Shown one piece after another: positions 17,792 through 25,923 of a DNA stretch of 64,000 nt (position 1 is its first letter; each line of letters begins with the position of its first letter). The notes beneath the pieces were generated by a model that saw nothing but the letters and a program-made list of their open reading frames with translations, did no database searches and was not told where the DNA came from. The position numbers and the translations under genes are program-made. Location of the stretch: the NCBI GenBank assembly GCA_037384425.1, contig JARROA010000004.1, positions 62,001 through 126,000 on the forward strand, in the 5' to 3' direction. Source of the stretch: Thiodiazotropha sp037384425 (GTDB lineage: Bacteria > Pseudomonadota > Gammaproteobacteria > Chromatiales > Chromatiaceae).

Positions 17792-18664
17792 ATGTCTAAA
17801 AAACATCCAGTGGTTGCCGTTACCGGCTCGTCCGGCGCCGGTACAACGACCGTCAAGCGTGCCTTCGAGCACATCTTCTACAGAGACGGCATCAAGGCAG
17901 CCGTAGTCGAGGGTGACAGTTTCCATCGCTACACCCGCGTAGAAATGCGCAAGAAAGTGGCCGAAGGCCTGAGCCATTTCGGTCCCCAGGCCAACCACTT
18001 CGACAAGATCGCCGAACTGTTCAAAACCTACGGCGAAACCGGTAGCGGCAACAAACGCTACTACCTGCACAGCCCGGAAGAGGCCGCCGAACACAATGCC
18101 CGCCTGGGTTGCGATCAGCAGCCGGGCGAATTCACCCCCTGGGAAGATATCGAGGAGGGCACCGACGTGCTCTTCTATGAAGGCCTGCATGGCATGGTGA
18201 TCGACGGCGAGGTCGACGTGGCCAAGCACGTCGACCTGGGTGTCGGTGTGGTGCCGATCGTCAACCTGGAGTGGATTCAGAAGATCTTCCGCGACAACGC
18301 GGAGCGTGGCTACAGTGAGGAGGCCATCGTCGACACCATCATGCGTCGCATGCCCGACTACATCAACCACATCACACCCCAGTTCTCGCGCACCGACATC
18401 AACTTCCAGCGCGTGCCCACGGTGGATACCTCGAACCCCTTCATCGCCCGCGACATCCCGACACCGGACGAGAGTTTCGTGGTGATCCGCTTCAGCCATC
18501 CGAAGAAGTTCGACATCGACTTCCCCTACCTGCTGTCGATGATCGACAACTCCTTCATGTCTCGGCGCAACTCCATCGTGGTGCCCGGTGGCAAGATGGG
18601 CTTCGCCATGGAGATCATCCTGCAGCCCATCATCGAGCGCATGATGGACGCCCGTAACGTCTGA
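17792..18664 (+). CDS. cbbP: phosphoribulokinase
   Basis: Calvin-cycle kinase of 290 residues that phosphorylates ribulose 5-phosphate to ribulose 1,5-bisphosphate, the substrate of both RuBisCOs in this window. It is of the short bacterial octameric class: P-loop-like GSSGAGTTTVKRAFEHIF, EGDSFHRYTR, HSPEEAAEHNARLG, FYEGLHGMVIDGEVDVAKHV and the C-terminal NSIVVPGGKMGFAMEII. The ATG at 17792 has GGGAGAAG upstream. The gene is monocistronic, with a strong terminator, and lies 17 kb from cbbL rather than in a cbb operon; the bacterial class is usually stimulated by NADH. Confidence 0.96.
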   Translation: MSKKHPVVAVTGSSGAGTTTVKRAFEHIFYRDGIKAAVVEGDSFHRYTRVEMRKKVAEGLSHFGPQANHFDKIAELFKTYGETGSGNKRYYLHSPEEAAEHNARLGCDQQPGEFTPWEDIEEGTDVLFYEGLHGMVIDGEVDVAKHVDLGVGVVPIVNLEWIQKIFRDNAERGYSEEAIVDTIMRRMPDYINHITPQFSRTDINFQRVPTVDTSNPFIARDIPTPDESFVVIRFSHPKKFDIDFPYLLSMIDNSFMSRRNSIVVPGGKMGFAMEIILQPIIERMMDARNV

Positions 18665-18687
18665 TCTCAGAGGCGTCACCTGGCATG

Positions 18688-18721
18688 AAAAGCCGCACCG
18701 GATTATCGGTGCGGCTTTTTA
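18688..18721 (+). terminator. rho-independent terminator after cbbP
   Basis: AGCCGCACCG pairs with CGGTGCGGCT across a six-base loop, followed by TTTTTATT. It starts 24 bases after the phosphoribulokinase stop codon. Confidence 0.88.
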
Positions 18722-18913
18722 TTGGTTTTGTCCGTTAGCCGTCAGCTGCCGGCCCGAGCTTCCCCAACCAAGCGTTTCCGTGAATGTTGAGATGACCTCG
18801 GAGGCCGTTGAACACGGACCAGAACAGGTTGAGAATTTTCAATGTCGCAGGCAACGGCCTTAACTTACCATTCCACTCAGATTTTATGACCGCAATCTGA
18901 CAACGGAATCACG

Positions 18914-19918
18914 ATGAACCAAACCTCACGCCTCGCCCACTTTCCCATCTCCTTTTTTGCCGTGGTTATGGGTTTGAGCGGACTCAGCATCGCCTGGGAG
19001 AGTGCCGAACACACCTTCAAACTGCCGTTCCGCCTAGACGGCGCCTTGATCCCGTTCACGGCACTGGTGTTCATCGCCCTGTTGACCCTGTATCTGACCA
19101 AACTGATCCGCCACTCGGACGAGGTGATCAAGGAGTTGAACCATCCGGTCAAGCTCAACTTCTTTCCCGCCATCTCCATCAGCCTGATCCTGCTCTCGAT
19201 CGCCATTCTCAAGCTCCTGCCTGGGCTGTCACTCATCCTGTGGGGAGCCGGCACCCTGTTGCATCTCCTCTTCACGCTCTATGTGATGAACGTCTGGATC
19301 CATCACGACAAGTTCGAGATCCACCATATCAATCCGGCCTGGTTCATCCCGGTGGTAGGCAACGTGCTGGTACCGATCGCCGGCACCGCACACGGCCACG
19401 TGGAGATCTCCTGGTTCTTCTTCAGCATCGGCATCCTCTTCTGGCTGATGCTGTTCACCATCATCTTCAGCATCGGCATTCTCTTCTGGCTGGTGCTGTT
19501 CACCATCATCTTCTACCGAGTACTGTTCCACCATCCGCTGCCGGAAAAGCTGATGCCGACCTTTTTCATCCTCATCGCGCCACCCGCCGTCGGTTTCATC
19601 TCCTATGTCAAACTGGCCGGTGGGCTCGACAACTTCGCCCATGTGCTCTACTACAGCGGCTTGTTCCTGACCCTGCTTCTGTTGACCCAGGCACCGCGCT
19701 TTTCGCGCCTGCAGTTCTTTCTCTCCTGGTGGGCCTACTCCTTCCCACTGGCCGCCATCACCATTGCCACCCTGTTGATGTACCGTATGTATAATGCGGT
19801 GGGCTTCGCGGTGATCGGCTGGCTGCTGTTGTCGATACTGACGCTGGTGGTGACCTATCTGCTCTACCGCACCCTGAAGGCGATTGGCGACAACAAGATC
19901 TGTTTGCCCGAAGACTGA
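18914..19918 (+). CDS. TDT family transporter, TehA/SLAC1-type anion channel
   Basis: Integral membrane protein of 334 residues with about ten hydrophobic helices, beginning with the family-typical HFPISFFAVVMGLSGLSIAW. Members of this family (TehA, Mae1, SLAC1) are channels or carriers for anions such as dicarboxylates, sulfite, nitrate or chloride; the substrate here cannot be read from sequence. An odd feature is a 15-residue direct repeat in the fifth or sixth helix (FSIGILFWL.LFTII twice), encoded by a 45-base tandem duplication. The flanking region has no obvious partner genes. A hairpin-like CCGGGGGGATCCCCGG sequence follows the stop. Confidence 0.87.
   Translation: MNQTSRLAHFPISFFAVVMGLSGLSIAWESAEHTFKLPFRLDGALIPFTALVFIALLTLYLTKLIRHSDEVIKELNHPVKLNFFPAISISLILLSIAILKLLPGLSLILWGAGTLLHLLFTLYVMNVWIHHDKFEIHHINPAWFIPVVGNVLVPIAGTAHGHVEISWFFFSIGILFWLMLFTIIFSIGILFWLVLFTIIFYRVLFHHPLPEKLMPTFFILIAPPAVGFISYVKLAGGLDNFAHVLYYSGLFLTLLLLTQAPRFSRLQFFLSWWAYSFPLAAITIATLLMYRMYNAVGFAVIGWLLLSILTLVVTYLLYRTLKAIGDNKICLPED
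19423..19512 (+). repeat. 45-bp tandem duplication inside the TehA-like gene
   Basis: Bases 19423-19467 and 19468-19512 are the same 45-base unit with two substitutions (one silent, one Met to Val). The duplication stays in frame and adds 15 hydrophobic residues inside a membrane helix. The near identity points to a recent event, unless the assembly introduced it. Confidence 0.9.
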
Positions 19919-20073
19919 CGATCCGCCGGGTCTTCCGGGGGGATCCCCGGAGGTCATGGATATTCACCGGATTTCTTGAGGAAATCCTAGGTAACTCCCT
20001 CATTTTGGTTTAAATTTCCTGTAATCATCCGTCGAATGACGGTCTACAAGAACGATAATACCGAGGGAGTGAT

Positions 20074-21195
20074 ATGCCGATTTCATTGGACACCCTGCTT
20101 TTCTGGTGCGGACTCGCGCTCCTGTGCGTCGGGCTGTTCGTCTTTCTCACCGGCAAGAAGGCCAGTGACGAAAGCAAGAAGGAGAGCAATCGTTTCGAAG
20201 CCTTCGGTATCAAGATCGATGTCAACAACCCCTCACTGATCCTCATCATGCTCGGCGTGGTCATGATGCTGTCGCCCAAATTCATTCCCCAGGAGGTGAA
20301 GCAGGCGGCAAGTCCCGACATTACACTGGAGAAACCTTCGCAAACGCCCCCCCNNNNNNNNNNNNNNNNNNNCCCTGCCGTGGAACAACCCTCCCCGCCG
20401 GTTGAATCCTCTCCACTCGTCATGGAGAGCGCTTCAGCGTCAAAAACGCCACCGGAGACGGCCACCAGCGTATCCCCGCCAGCACCGGAGACCGCACTCC
20501 CCGCTCCTACTGTCGAATCGAACAAGGTGGTCGTCACCTCCGAATCTCCCAAATCCGGCCCATCAAAGGCAGTGCCGACACCCACCCCCGCTCAGGTTGC
20601 ACCGAAACCCAAGGCGCAGCCGCCCCGGCAGGTCGCCACAGCCCGTCCGACACCGGACAACAGCGAGGCCGCGCCCAAACCAAAGCCACAGCCTGAGCCG
20701 ATCGCGCCGCAAGAGACGGTCGCCAGTCAGCCACCGCCTTCCCCGGCCATGGTGGTCGCGGTCGTCGCCGACGTCAGCGATCGCGCCGGCATCCGGGAAA
20801 GCGCCGAGGCCTACGCCAGAAGGGCTTCTGGTGAGATCACGCAAAGGGCGGGGGAGATCTTCGACAAGGACCGGGTGGTCGACAACGGCACGTTGGCCGA
20901 CTTGAGGGACCACCTGCAAACAGGTGAGGAGGACTACGCCGGCCTGTGCCAGAAATGGCAGGCCGATATCCTCATACTGGGCGACTTCAGGATCGTGACG
21001 GGATACTCGACCATCGACTCCGCCTACTGGCCCGACTACCACCTGCATCTCTACAACTGCGGCACACAACGCTCGAATCACGAGGTCTTTAAGCACCTCA
21101 ATCCCAGCAACCAAGACAGCTTCCCTTTCGAACAGGCCATCAACCAGAAAACGATGAAATTCCTGACCGACTCCCGTTGGGTGGTCGGTAGCTGA
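20074..21195 (+). CDS. anchored Pro-rich-linker protein of unknown function (contains assembly gap)
   Basis: Protein of about 373 residues. Two N-terminal hydrophobic helices (about 8-26 and 52-66) bracket a short basic loop. A long linker rich in Pro, Ala, Ser and Thr (about 80-225) follows, then a C-terminal domain of about 140 residues (from VVAVVADVSDRAGIRESAEA to the end) rich in charged residues and Tyr/Trp, with QADILILGDFRIVTGYST. I recognise no family; the C-terminal part has alternating strands and helices and may bind a ligand. The linker contains 19 undetermined bases at a run of C residues, so its length and frame there are unknown, though the frame on both sides has coding character. 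Start: GAGGGAGTGAT precedes the ATG. Confidence 0.72.
   Translation: MPISLDTLLFWCGLALLCVGLFVFLTGKKASDESKKESNRFEAFGIKIDVNNPSLILIMLGVVMMLSPKFIPQEVKQAASPDITLEKPSQTPPXXXXXXXPAVEQPSPPVESSPLVMESASASKTPPETATSVSPPAPETALPAPTVESNKVVVTSESPKSGPSKAVPTPTPAQVAPKPKAQPPRQVATARPTPDNSEAAPKPKPQPEPIAPQETVASQPPPSPAMVVAVVADVSDRAGIRESAEAYARRASGEITQRAGEIFDKDRVVDNGTLADLRDHLQTGEEDYAGLCQKWQADILILGDFRIVTGYSTIDSAYWPDYHLHLYNCGTQRSNHEVFKHLNPSNQDSFPFEQAINQKTMKFLTDSRWVVGS
20354..20372. other. assembly gap (19 N)
   Basis: Nineteen undetermined bases inside the Pro-rich linker, directly after seven C residues. The number is not a multiple of three but the open frame resumes correctly, so the true gap length is probably different or the number is chance. 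Proline-codon runs are a likely cause of the failed assembly. Confidence 0.95.
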
Positions 21196-21208
21196 GAGCG
21201 AAACTCAC

Positions 21209-21988
21209 TCAGTCATAGTCCCGATCTTTCCACTGCCGTAGAGCGGTGAAGACCTCGATAGGCGAGTCCAGGCTGCGTCCGGCGGCCTGCTCGGCTGCTT
21301 CCCTGACATGATCCACAGCTGTCCGCAGGAAGGGATTGGTCTCCAGCTCCAGGCTCAGCGGGGCCGGCAGTGTCGGTTCGCCCAAGCGGCGCTTCGCGTT
21401 TTCCCGCTCGGTGCGAGCCTTCAGCGCCTTGCTCCCGGGTTCCACCCAGGCGGCAAACCCCAGGTTGTCGAGGGTGTATTCGTGGGCGCAATAGACCCGG
21501 GTAGCGGGTGGCAGCGCGGCGATACGCTGCAACGAAGTGGCCAGCTGTTCGAAAGTGCCGTCGAATACCCGTCCGCAGCCGGCGGCAAACAGGGTATCAC
21601 CGCAAAACAGCGCGCCATCGCCGTAGTAGGCGATATGTCCCGCCGTGTGGCCCGGCACATCCAGCACCTGCAGGGGCTGGTCGAAGCCTTCGATGGTCAC
21701 CCGGTCCCCCTCCCTCAACGGCTGGCTGACACCGCGGATCGATTCACCCACGGGACCAAACACCGGAATTCCCGGAAAGGCCTGGACCAGCTCAGGAATG
21801 CCTCCCGTGTGATCGTAGTGGTGGTGGGTGATGAGAATGGCGACCAGACGCTTACCCCGCGCCCGCAACCAATTGAGCACCGGCGTCTCGTCGCCGGGAT
21901 CGACCGCGACGGCCAGATCGGCGTCCGGCGGGGAGAGCATCCAGATGTAGTTGTCCTCGAAAGCCCTGACGGGCGTGATTTCCAGCAT
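21209..21988 (-). CDS. gloB: hydroxyacylglutathione hydrolase (glyoxalase II)
   Basis: Zinc metallo-beta-lactamase-fold enzyme of 259 residues that hydrolyses S-lactoylglutathione to lactate and glutathione in methylglyoxal detoxification. The metal motif THHHYDHTGG is intact; further ligands are in VLDVPGHTAGH and LFCGDTLFAAGCGR. The C-terminal glutathione-binding segment contains YCAHEYTLDNLGFA and PLSLELETNPFLR. It lies 19 bases downstream of dxs on the same strand and is probably co-transcribed with it. Confidence 0.95.
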   Translation of the reverse strand: MLEITPVRAFEDNYIWMLSPPDADLAVAVDPGDETPVLNWLRARGKRLVAILITHHHYDHTGGIPELVQAFPGIPVFGPVGESIRGVSQPLREGDRVTIEGFDQPLQVLDVPGHTAGHIAYYGDGALFCGDTLFAAGCGRVFDGTFEQLATSLQRIAALPPATRVYCAHEYTLDNLGFAAWVEPGSKALKARTERENAKRRLGEPTLPAPLSLELETNPFLRTAVDHVREAAEQAAGRSLDSPIEVFTALRQWKDRDYD

Positions 21989-22007
21989 GACGTCTATTAC
22001 CGGTGGA

Positions 22008-23930
22008 TCAGTTGGAACCCTTCACCACCTGCAACGCGCTCGCGCGTGTGGCATGGGCGATCGATTTCAGGATACCTTCCAGATCGAGGCCGGCCTCGGT
22101 CAGCTGCTCCTCGTGACTGGCATGGTCCTGAAAGCGGTCGGGCAGGCCGAGATTCAGTACCTGCACCGGATGAGACAGCTGGTGGAGGTATTCGTTGACC
22201 GCCGAACCGGCACCACCGGCCAGGGCGCTCTCCTCGATGGTCACCAACAACTCATGGCGATCGGCCAGCTCCCGGACCAAAGCGCCATCCAGAGGCTTGA
22301 TGAAACGCATGTTGACCAGAGTGGCGTCGAGCTGCTCCGCGACCTGGGCTGCCGTGGAGAGCAGGCTGCCGAAAACCAGCAGCGCCAGACGCTTTCCCTG
22401 GCGGCGGATCTCGCCGCGTCCGAAAGGCAGGCCGGTGACCTCGGAACTGACCGCCACTCCCGGACCCGCGCCGCGCGGATAGCGCACCATGGCCGGCCCC
22501 TCGTAGTCATAGGCGGTCTGCAGCAGAGCGGCACACTCGTGCTCGTCCCCGGGCGCCATGATCGCCATATTGGGAATGGCACGGACATAGCTGAGATCGT
22601 AGCTACCGGCGTGGGTCGCCCCGTCGCCGCCCACCAGGCCGGCCCGGTCCACGGCCAGAGTAACGTCCAGATTCTGCAGCGCGACGTCGTGGATCAGCTG
22701 ATCGTAGGCCCGTTGCAGGAAAGTGGAGTAGATGGCCACCACCGGCTTGAGGCCTTCGCAGGCGAGTCCGGCGGCGAAAGTGAGGGCATGCTGTTCGGCT
22801 ATCCCCACATCGAAATAGCGTCGGGGAAAGCGCTCGGAGAACTCCACCAACCCCGAGCCTTCGCACATGGCCGGGGTGATCGCCACCAGACGCTCGTCCT
22901 TTTCGGCGGCACTACACAGCCACTCGCCGAAGACCTTGGTGTAGGTCTTGGCCTTGGTGGCCTTCTCCATCTTGCCGGTGGCCGGATCGAATGGGGTCAC
23001 GCCATGGTAGCCGCAGGGATCATCCTCCGCCGGCTCGAAACCGCGCCCTTTCTGGGTCACAACATGCAGCAGACGCGGCCCGTGCATGCCCGACATGTTG
23101 CGCAGGGTGCGGATCAGGGTATCGAAGTCGTGACCGTCGACCGGGCCAATGTAGTTGAAACCCATCTCCTCGAACAGGGTGCCGGGCATCACCATGCCCT
23201 TCATGTGCTCCTCCCACTTGCCCACCAGGTCGCTGAACTGGTGCGGCAGGTGGCTCAGCGCCGACTTGCCCCCCTCGCGCACGCTGGTGTAGAGCTTGCC
23301 CGAGAGCAGGCGCGCCAGATGGTTGCTGAAGGCGCCCACCGGCTTGGAGATCGACATGTCGTTGTCGTTGAGGATGACCAGCAGGTCCTGATCCAGCGCT
23401 CCGGCCTGGTTGAGCGCCTCGAAGGCCATGCCGGCCCCCATGGCGCCATCACCGATCACCGCCACCACGTTGCGGTTCTCCCCCTTCTGCTTGGAGGCCA
23501 CGGCCATGCCCAGGGCAGCGCCGATGGAGGTACTGGAGTGACCGGTGCCGAAGGTGTCGTATTCGCTCTCGCTGCGCTTGGGGAAACCGGAGAGTCCACC
23601 CTTCTGGCGCAGACTGCTCATACGGTCGCGCCGGCCGGTGAGGATCTTGTGGGGATAGGCCTGATGCCCCACGTCCCAGACCAGGCGGTCGTAGGGGGTG
23701 TTGAAGACATAGTGCAGGGCGATGGTCAGCTCGACCACACCCAAGCCAGCCGCCAGGTGGCCTCCGGTCTGGGAGACGCTGTCGATGAGGAAACGGCGCA
23801 GTTCGGCGGCCAGGGGCCGCAGCAGCTTCTCGTCCATCTGCCTCAGATCACCGGGCAGGTCGATACCGCTCAGCAGTGGATAGGCTTCCAGCATCTGAGG
23901 ACTCTGGTCTCGACTGTCATGCTCTGACAT
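22008..23930 (-). CDS. dxs: 1-deoxy-D-xylulose-5-phosphate synthase
   Basis: Thiamine-diphosphate enzyme of 640 residues that condenses pyruvate and glyceraldehyde 3-phosphate, the first step of the MEP isoprenoid pathway. Signatures: GGHLAAGLGVVELTIALHYV, DVGHQAYPHKILTGRRD, the TPP motif VIGDGAMGAGMAFEALNQAG ending in LNDNDMSIS, and DVGIAEQHALTFAAGLA of the pyrimidine-binding domain. It has normal length with a slightly extended N-terminus. dxs and gloB form a minus-strand pair. Confidence 0.97.
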   Translation of the reverse strand: MSEHDSRDQSPQMLEAYPLLSGIDLPGDLRQMDEKLLRPLAAELRRFLIDSVSQTGGHLAAGLGVVELTIALHYVFNTPYDRLVWDVGHQAYPHKILTGRRDRMSSLRQKGGLSGFPKRSESEYDTFGTGHSSTSIGAALGMAVASKQKGENRNVVAVIGDGAMGAGMAFEALNQAGALDQDLLVILNDNDMSISKPVGAFSNHLARLLSGKLYTSVREGGKSALSHLPHQFSDLVGKWEEHMKGMVMPGTLFEEMGFNYIGPVDGHDFDTLIRTLRNMSGMHGPRLLHVVTQKGRGFEPAEDDPCGYHGVTPFDPATGKMEKATKAKTYTKVFGEWLCSAAEKDERLVAITPAMCEGSGLVEFSERFPRRYFDVGIAEQHALTFAAGLACEGLKPVVAIYSTFLQRAYDQLIHDVALQNLDVTLAVDRAGLVGGDGATHAGSYDLSYVRAIPNMAIMAPGDEHECAALLQTAYDYEGPAMVRYPRGAGPGVAVSSEVTGLPFGRGEIRRQGKRLALLVFGSLLSTAAQVAEQLDATLVNMRFIKPLDGALVRELADRHELLVTIEESALAGGAGSAVNEYLHQLSHPVQVLNLGLPDRFQDHASHEEQLTEAGLDLEGILKSIAHATRASALQVVKGSN

Positions 23931-24022
23931 GGCGTGGGCGGCTCCGATTGGAATATCGGCTGACGAATTCGGTCATCACCGATGGAATTCATGATTTTAG
24001 CGCATCCGATCCGGGGGCGCAT

Positions 24023-24931
24023 TCACACCGGCTCGTCCCTGATGCGCTGTGCCTGCTCGAGTACGAAGTCGTGAAAGGCGCGGGCCGCCGGTGAGAGGCG
24101 CTTGCCCTTGCGATAGACCATGTACCAGTGCCGGCGCAGCGGAAAGCCCTCCACGTCGAGCACCACCAGTCGCCCCGTTTCGAGCTCCAACTCGATGGTG
24201 TGGGTGGAGACCACACCCAGCCCCATACCGGCACGCACCGCCTGTTTGATCGCCTCGTTACGGGTCATCTGCATACCGGTGCTGATCTCGATGTGCTCTT
24301 CGGCGAAGAAGCGCTCCATCGCCAGACGCGTGCCGGAACCCTCCTCGCGCATGATGAAGACCTCTTCACCAAGCCGCTGTACCGGTATGTTCTTTACCTT
24401 CTGCAGCGGGTGGCCCGGCGGGGCGATCACCACCAATGGATTCTCCATGAAGGGTTCGTACTCGAGTTCGATATCCTCCGGCGGCAACCCCATCAGCACG
24501 ATATCGATCTCATTGTTCTTCAACAGGCCCATCAGACGCTGCCGGTTGGTGACATCGAGATGCAGGTCGATACCGGGATAGTTGCGACTGAAGGCGGCCA
24601 GCAGCCTGGGGGCGAAATAGTTGACGGTACTCGCCACGGCGATATTGAGATGGCCGGTGCCGAGTCCCTTCATGGCCGCGATCACCTCCTCCATCTCCTC
24701 GAAGGTCTGAAAGATGGTACGGGCGTATTGATAGATTTCACGCCCCGCCTCGGTCAGCAGGATCTTCTTGCCTGCATGTTCGAACAGGGGCAGACCGACC
24801 GCATCCTCCAGCTGTTTCACCTGCATCGACACGGCGGGTTGACTGAGATGCAGCACCTTCGCCGCGCGAGTGTAGTTCAACTGCTCCGCGACGACCTGAA
24901 AAACCTTCATTTGACGTAGGGTTGTGTGCAT
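24023..24931 (-). CDS. cbbR: LysR-type regulator, CbbR-like
   Basis: Transcription regulator of 302 residues. The N-terminal winged helix-turn-helix (about 5-63) contains NYTRAAKVLHLSQPAVSMQV, followed by a two-lobed LysR effector domain (about 90-295). Sequence style (MHTTLRQMKVFQVVAEQLNY; FMENPLVVIAPPGHPL; FIMREEGSGTRLAMERFF) resembles CbbR, which controls cbb operons and senses metabolites such as RuBP, PEP or NADPH. The likely targets are cbbL (10 kb away) and cbbM, both on the opposite strand; the gene is not divergent from either, which is unusual for cbbR. Specificity is inferred from the RuBisCO genes in the window. Confidence 0.82.
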   Translation of the reverse strand: MHTTLRQMKVFQVVAEQLNYTRAAKVLHLSQPAVSMQVKQLEDAVGLPLFEHAGKKILLTEAGREIYQYARTIFQTFEEMEEVIAAMKGLGTGHLNIAVASTVNYFAPRLLAAFSRNYPGIDLHLDVTNRQRLMGLLKNNEIDIVLMGLPPEDIELEYEPFMENPLVVIAPPGHPLQKVKNIPVQRLGEEVFIMREEGSGTRLAMERFFAEEHIEISTGMQMTRNEAIKQAVRAGMGLGVVSTHTIELELETGRLVVLDVEGFPLRRHWYMVYRKGKRLSPAARAFHDFVLEQAQRIRDEPV

Positions 24932-25923
24932 AGCACCAGATATCTCGAAACGGGTGGTGTAAGTAGCGAAGGACGCAACTTACAGACAACCCAGCCAACA
25001 TCCAAGAACAAAATACTCAAGAAAATACAATGGATTGCATCGCCATCATCAAGCCGAGCCCGAGACGGATGGTGAACTCGCTACCCCTCGGTCAGCCGAC
25101 AACGACCCAACCTTTCGTCGATCGTCACTTTTCACAGCCTGAGCAGCATGCCAGGTTCATCCGTCGAAGAGTCTATTACATCTGCTCAGAATAGAGAATT
25201 AATTTGATATTTTTCAGCTTGTTATATCAAAGCCCCCGATTGCCGGCTCGGCAGGAACCCTGCTGACGAGGCACCGGTATTTGTCCCACATATCAGGATG
25301 TTCGCATCACCCGCCGGGCTGTTTCGTGAGTCCGAAATCCACATGGATTCTGAAATATCAGAAACAATCGACTTGCCGAATACCATTGAGACGCACGTCA
25401 CAAATTCCGATTTTGTAGATATTATGCTATATCAATATTTAGGGTCCGGGTTAACGTATACGTAAACCTGCCATTTCTGCAGACGGCGTGCGTTTAACCT
25501 GTTGCAGGCAGGGCACTATTTAAACCGCCTGAAGGCTTTGAAGACACACATGCCGCTCTTTATACACAGGGAAGTCACGTCCGGGTTGTGTAGAAATTTT
25601 GGTCATGTACGCGCTAATTCGGATGTGTCCACGTCTGTCAAGATCGACGGGGCGGCGCGATCCCGGCAATGGTTCGAAGCAATAACCAAACACCTTATGG
25701 ATGACAGTGATCGGACGTTCGCTTAGACCAACCGAGGGCATTTAGGACTATGTACAAAGGAGATCTGGGCGGTATCCAAAGCTCTCAACAATTGCAGCCT
25801 AATTGTCGCGGCCACTCGAGCAGCCCCTTGTTTGCCCTGTCACCATATCTCACATCGAACTGCGAACATAAGCTTCACTGTCCGGTCCGAGACAACAGGG
25901 CCTGTCATGGTACGGGGGAAGGG
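24932..25923. other. long intergenic region between cbbR and the coiled-coil gene
   Basis: About 990 bases. A+T-rich stretches (25190-25240 and 25390-25450) contain several GATAT/ATATC half-sites, for example GATAT at 25207 and ATATC at 25225, which could be LysR-type sites for autoregulation of cbbR. A near-perfect palindrome lies at 25449-25468. A 74-codon open frame at 25502-25726 has no motif or ribosome site and is not called. The in-frame extension of the coiled-coil gene back to 25750 has a Cys-rich, unstructured translation and is treated as leader. Confidence 0.5.
25449..25468. promoter_or_regulatory. 20-bp near-perfect palindrome
   Basis: The site is built on the perfect core ACGTATACGT flanked by GGTTA and AAACC, so 18 of 20 positions are symmetric. 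It stands in a non-coding A+T-rich region about 475 bases before the coiled-coil gene start. It is a candidate operator for a dimeric regulator; which one is unknown. Confidence 0.45.

Noticed and set aside
25502..25726. 74-codon frame before the coiled-coil gene
   Set aside because: No ribosome site or recognisable signature; the stretch has regulatory-type A+T richness.
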